Positions 58,507-64,000 of a DNA stretch of 64,000 nt are shown one piece after another. This DNA is from VAZQ01 sp963725185. Lineage in GTDB: Bacteria > Pseudomonadota > Alphaproteobacteria > Rhizobiales > Xanthobacteraceae. A program made the translations under genes and the position numbers. Position 1 is the stretch's first letter; every line of letters starts with the position of its first letter. The stretch is from positions 1 to 64,000 of the forward strand of contig CAVRXO010000012.1 in assembly GCA_963725185.1 (NCBI GenBank). Reading direction: 5' to 3'. The notes under the pieces were generated by a model. The model was given only the letters and a program-made list of their open reading frames with translations. It did not search any database and was not told the origin of the DNA.

Positions 58507-58571
58507 GGCTCCCCCTCTCCGGGCACGGAGAGGAGCGCGGGCCGCAGGCTCGCCGCGCACGGAAACATGAG

Positions 58572-59465
58572 ATGGATTGGGACAAGCTCAAAGTCTTTCA
58601 CGCCGCCGCCCAGGCCGGCAGCTTCACGCATGCCGGCGAGCAGCTCGGCCTGTCGCAATCGGCCGTATCGCGCCAGGTCTCGGCGCTCGAGCAGGAGCTC
58701 GGCGTTTCACTGTTCCACCGCCATGCGCGCGGGCTCATCCTCACCGAGCAGGGCGAGCTCCTGCAAAGCACGGCCCACGACGTGTTCATGAAGCTCGAAG
58801 CCGCGCGCACCAAGCTGACCGACAGCCGCGAGCGACCGAACGGCGAGCTCAAGGTCACCACCACCGTCGGCATCGGGGTGCACTGGCTCACCCCGCGGCT
58901 GGGCGAGTTCCTGGATCTCTATCCCGATATCCGGGTCACGCTCATCACCACCGACGGCGAGCTCGATCTCGCCATGCGCGAAGCCGACGTCGCCATCAGG
59001 CTGCGGCTGCCGACGCAGCCCGACCTCATCCAGCGCAAACTGTTCTCGCTGCACTTCCACGCCTGCGCATCGCCCGAATATCTCAAGCGGTTCGGCACGC
59101 CGCGCTCGGTCGAGGAGCTCGACCAGCATCGCCTCATCATCCTCGGCGGAACCATACAGCCTTGGCTCCAGCAGAGTGGCAATTGGCTGCTCACCACCGG
59201 GCGCAGCGAGCGCGACCCGCGGCTGCCCTGGCTCACCATCAACAATGTGCTCGGCGTGCTGCTGGCCTGCCAGCGCGGCCTGGGCATCGCCATGCTTCCG
59301 GACTATCTGGTCGAGGAGAACGGCGGCCTCGTGCATCTGTTCGGGGACAACAACGCGGTCGCTTACGACGCCTATTTCGTCTATCCGGAAGAGCTCAAGT
59401 CGGTCGCGCGCGTGCAGGTCTTTCGCGACTTTCTGGTCGCCAAGGCGCAGCGCTGGCACTTCTGA
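58572..59465 (+). CDS. LysR-type transcriptional regulator beside trxB
   Basis: The protein is 297 residues. The helix-turn-helix reads DKLKVFHAAAQAGSFTHAGE and QLGLSQSAVSRQVSALEQEL. The effector domain follows with GELKVTTTVGIGVHWLTPRL and LLACQRGLGIAMLPDYLVEE. It is co-directional with trxB, an arrangement seen in related Hyphomicrobiales, so it may be co-transcribed. The effector and targets are unknown. A terminator-like hairpin lies 176 bases after its stop. Confidence 0.93.
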   Translation: MDWDKLKVFHAAAQAGSFTHAGEQLGLSQSAVSRQVSALEQELGVSLFHRHARGLILTEQGELLQSTAHDVFMKLEAARTKLTDSRERPNGELKVTTTVGIGVHWLTPRLGEFLDLYPDIRVTLITTDGELDLAMREADVAIRLRLPTQPDLIQRKLFSLHFHACASPEYLKRFGTPRSVEELDQHRLIILGGTIQPWLQQSGNWLLTTGRSERDPRLPWLTINNVLGVLLACQRGLGIAMLPDYLVEENGGLVHLFGDNNAVAYDAYFVYPEELKSVARVQVFRDFLVAKAQRWHF

Positions 59466-59640
59466 GCACGTGCGAGGGTTGCATGGCTGGCATGCGGGCC
59501 TCTGCGTTGTGCAAAGCCGACGCGTCGGCATACTGAGAATCGTTGTCGGCGAGCGCTTGCTCTTCTCCCAGATGGTGATCGCCCCGCTGGCAGCTGTTCC
59601 CCTCTGGAAGGTGATTGCCGGCCCCGTGCCGGCAAACTGT

Positions 59641-59674
59641 AACCGGACCCGCAAGGGTCCGGTTTCTTTTGTTG
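59641..59674 (+). terminator. Rho-independent terminator
   Basis: AACCGGACCC, a GCAA loop and GGGTCCGGTT form a perfect ten-base stem followed by TCTTTTGTT. It ends the trxB-LysR direction and separates it from the converging ABC transporter operon. Confidence 0.85.
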
Positions 59675-59699
59675 CACCCGATCAGTCCATGATTGGGGC

Positions 59700-60545
59700 T
59701 TACTGCTGGTCGCGGCCGGCGATCTCGGCCTGCCATGGCGCGACCCACCGCTCGATCGCGCCGAGCAGGAAGTTGAGCGAAACCGCCATCAGCATGATGA
59801 TGATGATCGGCACGAAGGTGGTGGCGGTGTCGTAGTTGTTGGCCGAGGTTTGAATGATCGCGCCGAGCCCTGAGATCGAGGTGAAGAACTCGGCCACCAC
59901 CATGGCGACCACGGCGCGACCCACCGAGAGCCGCAAGCCCGCCATGATATAGGGCAGCGTCGCCGGCAGGATAATGCGGCGCAGAATGACATGGTCGGGC
60001 GCCACGAACGACTTGCCGACCTCGATCAAGGCCTTGGGCACCGCGGTCACGCCGAGCCAGGTGTTGATGCAGATCGGGAACACCGACATCAGGGAGATGA
60101 TGACGACCTTGACCGCAAAGCCGAGCCCGAACCACAGCACCAGCAATGGCACCAACGCCACCAGCGGCATCGCATAACCGGCGGTGACATAAATTCCGAT
60201 TGCCGCTTCCAGCACCCGGAACCGGCCGATCAGAAGGCCGAGCGGTATACCGGCAAGGACCGCGAGCGCGAAGCCGGCCGCAAAAGGACGAAGGCTGTCG
60301 ACAAGAGCTGCCGCAAGCTTGCCGGAGCCGACAAGCTTCCAAAAGGCTGCCAGGATGGCGGTCGGATAGGTGCCGAAGAACGGATTGATAAGGGGCGCGC
60401 ACAGTTGCCAGATTGCCAGCGCGAGAACAACCGAGCCCGTGGTGATGAGCCAGCTCGGGACCAAGCGGCGCGGCCTCGCCTCCGCCGTCTCGTCCTCGGC
60501 TTGGTTTGCGATCGGCGCCGGCCTTCGATCGAGCGTATCGACCAT
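59700..60545 (-). CDS. ABC transporter permease (NitT/TauT type)
   Basis: The protein is 281 residues with about six membrane helices (SWLITTGSVVLALAIWQLCA, PFAAGFALAVLAGIPLGLLI, VPIIIIMLMAVSLNFLLGAI among them). The ATPase-coupling loop is around GKSFVAPDHVILRRIILPAT, with the spacing of the EAA motif in nitrate/taurine-type permeases. ATG 60545 follows AGGAAAG and gives the cytoplasmic tail MVDTLDRRP. It forms a transport complex with the ATPase whose gene ends 26 bases upstream. The solute is unknown. Confidence 0.92.
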   Translation of the reverse strand: MVDTLDRRPAPIANQAEDETAEARPRRLVPSWLITTGSVVLALAIWQLCAPLINPFFGTYPTAILAAFWKLVGSGKLAAALVDSLRPFAAGFALAVLAGIPLGLLIGRFRVLEAAIGIYVTAGYAMPLVALVPLLVLWFGLGFAVKVVIISLMSVFPICINTWLGVTAVPKALIEVGKSFVAPDHVILRRIILPATLPYIMAGLRLSVGRAVVAMVVAEFFTSISGLGAIIQTSANNYDTATTFVPIIIIMLMAVSLNFLLGAIERWVAPWQAEIAGRDQQ

Positions 60546-60571
60546 CTGCTTTCCTGAAAATGCTCCCGCAT

Positions 60572-61354
60572 TCAATGCAGCGTATCGCCCGGCTGGTGCA
60601 AGGCCTGCCACACGCGGTAGCGGGTCGCCGCGAATTCAGGCAGGCCGCGCACCAGGCCCAGATCCGGGCGCGGTCGCGCCAAGGGCACGGTCATGATCTC
60701 CTGCACGCGGCCGCGGTTCAAGACCACGATCCGATCGGCGATCAGCACCGCTTCGTCGAGATCGTGGGTGACGAACAGGATGGTCTTCTTCGTGCGCGCG
60801 TGGATATCGAGCAGCTCGGCCTGCATGGTCTCGCGCGTCTGGGCGTCCAGCGCTCCGAACGGTTCGTCCATGAGCAGCACCTTCGGGTCGATGGCGAGCG
60901 CACGCGCGATTCCCACGCGCTGCTTCATCCCGCCGGAAAGCTGATGCGGACGACGGTCCAACAAATCGCTCAAGCCCACGAGCTCGAGATAGCGCGTGGC
61001 GGTCGCGCGCAACTGCTGACCGCGCAAGCCCTTCATCTCCAGGCCGAACATCACGTTCTGCAGGGCGGTGAGCCAGGGCAGCAGCTCGGCGAACTGGAAC
61101 ACCATGCCGCGGTCGTGTCCGCAACCCTTGACCTCGCGGCCGTCCACCATGACCTTGCCGGCGGAAGCGGTCTCCAGGCCCATGGCGATGCGCAAGGCAG
61201 TGGTCTTGCCGCAGCCGCTCGGTCCGATCAGCGCGACGATCTCGCCGTCGTGAACCGAGAAGCTGACTTGGTCGAGCGCCCTTATGGCGTGCACCTTGCG
61301 CTCGACGCGCAGCGTGAAACGCTTCGACACGTTCACCAGATCAACCTCGCCCAT
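60572..61354 (-). CDS. ABC transporter ATP-binding protein (NitT/TauT type)
   Basis: The protein is 260 residues. Walker A is LIGPSGCGKTTALRI, the Q-loop is VFQFAELLPWL, the signature is HQLSGGMKQRVGIARAL, Walker B is KVLLMDEPFGALDAQTRE, and the switch His is VTHDLDEAVLIAD. It energises the permease encoded next. It lies third in the operon of two binding proteins, ATPase and permease, all on the minus strand. Confidence 0.95.
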   Translation of the reverse strand: MGEVDLVNVSKRFTLRVERKVHAIRALDQVSFSVHDGEIVALIGPSGCGKTTALRIAMGLETASAGKVMVDGREVKGCGHDRGMVFQFAELLPWLTALQNVMFGLEMKGLRGQQLRATATRYLELVGLSDLLDRRPHQLSGGMKQRVGIARALAIDPKVLLMDEPFGALDAQTRETMQAELLDIHARTKKTILFVTHDLDEAVLIADRIVVLNRGRVQEIMTVPLARPRPDLGLVRGLPEFAATRYRVWQALHQPGDTLH

Positions 61355-61432
61355 GGCCGCCCGCTATACGCCGCCCGACGTAGGTTCCGATCCAGATCAG
61401 CGAAGCCATCGCTCGATCCTCTTTCGGTTCGT

Positions 61433-62428
61433 TCATTTGCCGATGCGTTCCAGAGCCTGCACGCGCAGCTGCGTGTCGACCGCCTTGGCAAGGTCGGTCT
61501 TCGGGATTTGGCCGAGCCCCGCCAATCTGTCGCGCATCCAGTCGAGGCTCTCGGTCGGCAGCGGAAAGTCCGCCGCCACCACACCCGGCTTGACCGCCTG
61601 GTCGAACACATAGGCCGGTCGCGGGTCGTCGGGCGCGGCGTCGGTGGCTTCCTGCGTCAGCTTGATGGTCTCGGCCCGGTGCGAGACCGCGTAGCGGAAC
61701 GCCTTGATTTCCGCGCTCAGGAACCGGATCGCGTCCTCGCGCCGCGCGGCGAGCGCCTGGCCGCTCATCAGCATGCAGAAGCGAACCCATTGGGGCAGGA
61801 CCTGCCTTGCCTCCACCAGCAGGTTGAGGTTTTTCGACGAAGCCATCGGGGTGTACTCGTTCGCCACCACCGCCGCATCGACGACGCCGCCGAGGAGCGC
61901 ATTGTAGCGATCGCGATCGCTGCCGATGGCGGCGAACTTGATCTCCTCGTCCGGCACCTTGAACGCGGCCAGCGAGGCGCGCGCCACGATGTCGGGCGGT
62001 GTTCCCGGCGCGGACGCGGCGATGGTCTTGCCCGCGAGTTCATCCATCCTGGTGATGCCGGAACGCGCCAGGACCACATAGGGAACGGCGAGCCACGAAC
62101 ATCCCACGAACTTCACATCGGCGCCGCGCGCCGCCGCGATGACGCCCCCGGTCGCCGAATCGAAGCTGTCCACCTGGCCCGAGATCAGCGCCCGCATCCC
62201 GATCTGATCGTCCTTGACGTCCACTACCTCGATCTTCAGCCCCTCCTGCTCGGCAAAACCGCGCCGCGCCGCCATCAGGAAGAAACCGGCATCGGCCTTC
62301 GGGGCGATCATCGCCTGGCGCCAAACCTTCAGGTTCTGGGCCGGCGCGGATGGCGCGGCGACCACCAGCAGCGCGGTCGCGAGGCTCCCGGCAAGACCGG
62401 CGTGCAGGGCGGTGGTCCTCTTGCTCAT
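61433..62428 (-). CDS. ABC transporter substrate-binding protein (NitT/TauT type), paralogue 1
   Basis: The protein is 331 residues with a signal peptide ending SAPAQ. KVWRQAMIAPKADAGFFLMA and RRGFAEQEGLKIEVVDVKDD are the opening strands, and DRYNALLGGVVDAAVVANEY lies in the second lobe. It is clearly related to the next gene upstream (same order: PKADAGFFLM/PKSDAGFLLM, KDDQIG, DRYNALLGGVVDAAVV/DRYAALVGGVVDAAVV). ATG 62428 is chosen at the signal peptide. It binds the solute for the permease-ATPase pair. Two such proteins suggest two related ligands. Confidence 0.88.
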   Translation of the reverse strand: MSKRTTALHAGLAGSLATALLVVAAPSAPAQNLKVWRQAMIAPKADAGFFLMAARRGFAEQEGLKIEVVDVKDDQIGMRALISGQVDSFDSATGGVIAAARGADVKFVGCSWLAVPYVVLARSGITRMDELAGKTIAASAPGTPPDIVARASLAAFKVPDEEIKFAAIGSDRDRYNALLGGVVDAAVVANEYTPMASSKNLNLLVEARQVLPQWVRFCMLMSGQALAARREDAIRFLSAEIKAFRYAVSHRAETIKLTQEATDAAPDDPRPAYVFDQAVKPGVVAADFPLPTESLDWMRDRLAGLGQIPKTDLAKAVDTQLRVQALERIGK

Positions 62429-62500
62429 GTCTCGTTCCTTTTGCCCGCGACCATGGCCCCCTCCTCGCAAACCCCGCGAGCGGGAAGGCAAAGGCTGCGG

Positions 62501-63499
62501 TTACTGGCCGACGCGCTTCATCGCTTCCGCCCGAATTCCAGTGTCGACCATCTTGGCGAGATCGCCCGCCTTGGGGATCTGGTCGAGGTCGACCATTTGG
62601 TCCTGGATCCAGGCGATCTTGTCCATCGGGATCGGCAGATCCGGCGCGATCGCGCCGGTCTTGACCGCATCATCGAACACGAAGGCGGGGCGCGGATCAT
62701 CCGGCCTGGTGTCGCTGGCTTCCCGCGTGAGCGCGATGGTCTCGTCGCGGTGCGACAACGCATAGCGGAGCGCCTTGGACTGCGCCGTCAGATAGCGGAT
62801 CGCCTCTTCGCGGCGCGCAGCCAGCACCTTGCCGGTCGAGAACATGCAGATCCGCAGAAAATTCGGGCCGGCGTCGCTTCCGGACATGAGCATCTTGAGG
62901 TTTTTCGACGTCGGCAGCGGCAGATATTCGTTCGACACGACCGCAGCGTCGACCACGCCGCCGACCAGGGCCGCGTAGCGGTCGCGGTCGCCGCCGACCG
63001 ACGCCAGCACCACATCGGAGGGCGACATGTTGAATTTCGCCAAGGCGACGCGCGCGAGCAGATCGGGGAACGAGCCGGGCGAGGAGACCGCGATGGATTT
63101 ACCCTTGAGCTCGCGAAGCGTGGCAACGCCAGCGTGGACCATCAGACCGTGCGGCACCAGCGGCCAGTGACAGCCGATGATCTTGACGTCGGCGCCGCGC
63201 ACGTCCGCCGCGATGGCGCCCTGCACGCCGCCCTCGTAGCTGTCGAGCTCGCCGGCCAAGAGCGCCTTGAGCCCGATCTGATCGTCCTTCACCTCGAGCA
63301 GATCGAGCTTGAGGCCCTCCCGTTCGGCAAAACCGCGCTTGGCCGCCATCAGCAGGAAACCGGCATCGGACTTTGGCGCAATGATCCCGTGCCGCCAGGG
63401 CTTGGCCGCCTGCGCGCCGGCCGGCGCCGTGATCGCCGCAAGCATGATCAGGCCTGCCGCAATGCCGCCCGCAAGTCGCGCCGCCACCACCAAGATCAT
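62501..63499 (-). CDS. ABC transporter substrate-binding protein (NitT/TauT type), paralogue 2
   Basis: The protein is 332 residues. Its signal peptide MILVVAARLAGGIAAGLIML ends near AGAQ. KPWRHGIIAPKSDAGFLLMA and KRGFAEREGLKLDLLEVKDD parallel paralogue 1. It is the first gene of the operon, with 217 bases to the divergent partial gene. The pair looks like a tandem duplication kept for altered specificity, but the ligand cannot be read from the sequence. Confidence 0.88.
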   Translation of the reverse strand: MILVVAARLAGGIAAGLIMLAAITAPAGAQAAKPWRHGIIAPKSDAGFLLMAAKRGFAEREGLKLDLLEVKDDQIGLKALLAGELDSYEGGVQGAIAADVRGADVKIIGCHWPLVPHGLMVHAGVATLRELKGKSIAVSSPGSFPDLLARVALAKFNMSPSDVVLASVGGDRDRYAALVGGVVDAAVVSNEYLPLPTSKNLKMLMSGSDAGPNFLRICMFSTGKVLAARREEAIRYLTAQSKALRYALSHRDETIALTREASDTRPDDPRPAFVFDDAVKTGAIAPDLPIPMDKIAWIQDQMVDLDQIPKAGDLAKMVDTGIRAEAMKRVGQ

Positions 63500-63716
63500 G
63501 GGGCCTCTTCCCTAAAGGCATTTTCGGCTTCTTATGTCGCAGAGATATTCTTTATCAGACCTGCGACCAGAAATCACCGTGATAAGCGCCTGAGGCCCCC
63601 CCGGGGACCTCTTCGCGGAGTTGAGGAGCCGCCCGAATACCGCCAATGGCGCCGCATTGCGCCCGCTCGCCCGCCCCCCTAACAATGGCGTCCCGTTATT
63701 TTGAGGAGCCCCACTC

Positions 63717-64000
63717 GTGGATATCCAGGCCTTGCAGGGTGCCGACAGGATCGCGCCGCAGTTGCGCAGTCCGCAGATTATCGTGAGCGCCGGCACGGCG
63801 ACGCTCAATCTGACGCTGGCGGTCTGCGATTACGAGCATGTCCGCGAGCTCACCGGCGGGCAGGTGCGTGCCGATGGCATCACGCTGACGCCGCTGGTGT
63901 TTCCTTCGATCGAGGAGATCACCTTTCGGTTCACCCGCAACCTCGAATGGGACGTCTCCGAACTGTCGTTCGGGAAATACACCGCGCTCACCTCGCAAGG
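63717..64000 (+). CDS. Partial 4,5-dihydroxyphthalate-decarboxylase-like binding-fold protein
   Basis: A frame from GTG 63717 (GAGGAG ten bases upstream) runs to the window end without a stop, about 94 residues. TLNLTLAVCDYEHVRELTGG, GITLTPLVFPSIEEITFRFT and WDVSELSFGKYTALTSQ match the N-terminal lobe of proteins annotated as 4,5-dihydroxyphthalate decarboxylase or as ABC-type binding proteins for aromatic acids; the two share a fold. The rest lies beyond the window. It diverges from the ABC operon and may be linked to it by substrate. Confidence 0.75.
   Translation, partial: MDIQALQGADRIAPQLRSPQIIVSAGTATLNLTLAVCDYEHVRELTGGQVRADGITLTPLVFPSIEEITFRFTRNLEWDVSELSFGKYTALTSQ

Noticed and set aside
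59466..59640. Possible small RNA ahead of the terminator
   Set aside because: A good terminator ends the interval, but no known RNA signature (6S, SRP, RNase P, tmRNA) or promoter could be recognised.
61341..61410. Short frame MASLIWIGTYVGRR between the binding protein and ATPase genes
   Set aside because: About 22 codons overlapping the ATPase start, with no ribosome site or conservation evidence.
60506..63682. Plus-strand open frame of more than 1,000 codons over the ABC operon
   Set aside because: Opposite strand of four genes with clear ABC motifs; composition of a GC shadow (Arg/His/Asp-rich), no motif.

Overview
The window is a GC-rich chromosomal segment of an alphaproteobacterium, most likely Hyphomicrobiales and close to the Bradyrhizobium/Xanthobacteraceae side. 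This rests on gene order (rpoD-dnaG, then a YqeY gene divergent from carA; carB-greA-Lrp-trxB-LysR), on many orphan Bug/TctC-type periplasmic binding proteins, on Tat-exported two-subunit molybdenum hydroxylases, and on several families of intergenic palindromic repeats. No database search was possible, so the assignment is inference. Single-base insertions and deletions break many genes, including the essential rpoD and carB, so most broken frames here look like sequencing or assembly errors rather than pseudogenes. For those genes the whole-gene span is given and the breaks are noted.

Layout. 1-1.7 kb: a VapBC-like toxin-antitoxin pair, a DUF4926 gene and an unknown broken gene. 1.9-7.4 kb (minus): a periplasmic oxidation operon with a (2Fe-2S) subunit, a Tat-exported molybdopterin hydroxylase, a ModA-like binding protein and a PQQ dehydrogenase. 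7.6-11.5 kb: an alpha/beta-hydrolase-domain protein and a fusion of a carboxypeptidase-regulatory-like domain, cytochrome c and a Vgb-like propeller. 11.5-16.2 kb (minus): a tightly packed four-gene membrane cassette (four-TM coiled-coil protein, anchored VWA-like protein, MotA/ZorA-like protein, MotB/OmpA-like protein). This is the best candidate for an undescribed system. 16.8-25.9 kb: two Bug proteins, a collagen-like lipoprotein, an alpha/beta hydrolase, small secreted proteins, an orphan RND adaptor and a HAD phosphatase.

25.9-32.9 kb: a second molybdenum hydroxylase pair, a more AT-rich set (DUF302-like protein, small exported protein, epoxide-hydrolase-like enzyme, divergent LysR), and a truncated 434-bp second copy of the HAD gene next to tRNA-Ile(CAU). 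The two HAD copies form direct repeats around about 6.4 kb. 33.2-41.1 kb: a Pro/Ala-rich repeat protein, an amidohydrolase, a tiny membrane protein, a Bug protein, a luciferase-like monooxygenase, a cytochrome c, a DUF2442 protein, and an AT-rich putative nuclease-fold gene just after rpoD. 41.1-59.5 kb: the housekeeping block rpoD, dnaG, yqeY, carA, a kinase-nucleotidyltransferase fusion, a methyltransferase, a tRNA-Cys-like gene, a Bug protein, a phosphosulfolactate-synthase-like gene, carB, greA, Lrp, trxB and LysR. 59.7-63.5 kb (minus): an ABC importer operon with two paralogous binding proteins. A partial 4,5-dihydroxyphthalate-decarboxylase-like gene runs off the right end.

The links between genes are mostly catabolic and periplasmic: oxidation of alcohols, aldehydes or heterocycles outside the membrane, uptake of organic acids, hydrolases and a decarboxylase. 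These surround a conserved core of replication, transcription and carbamoyl-phosphate genes.
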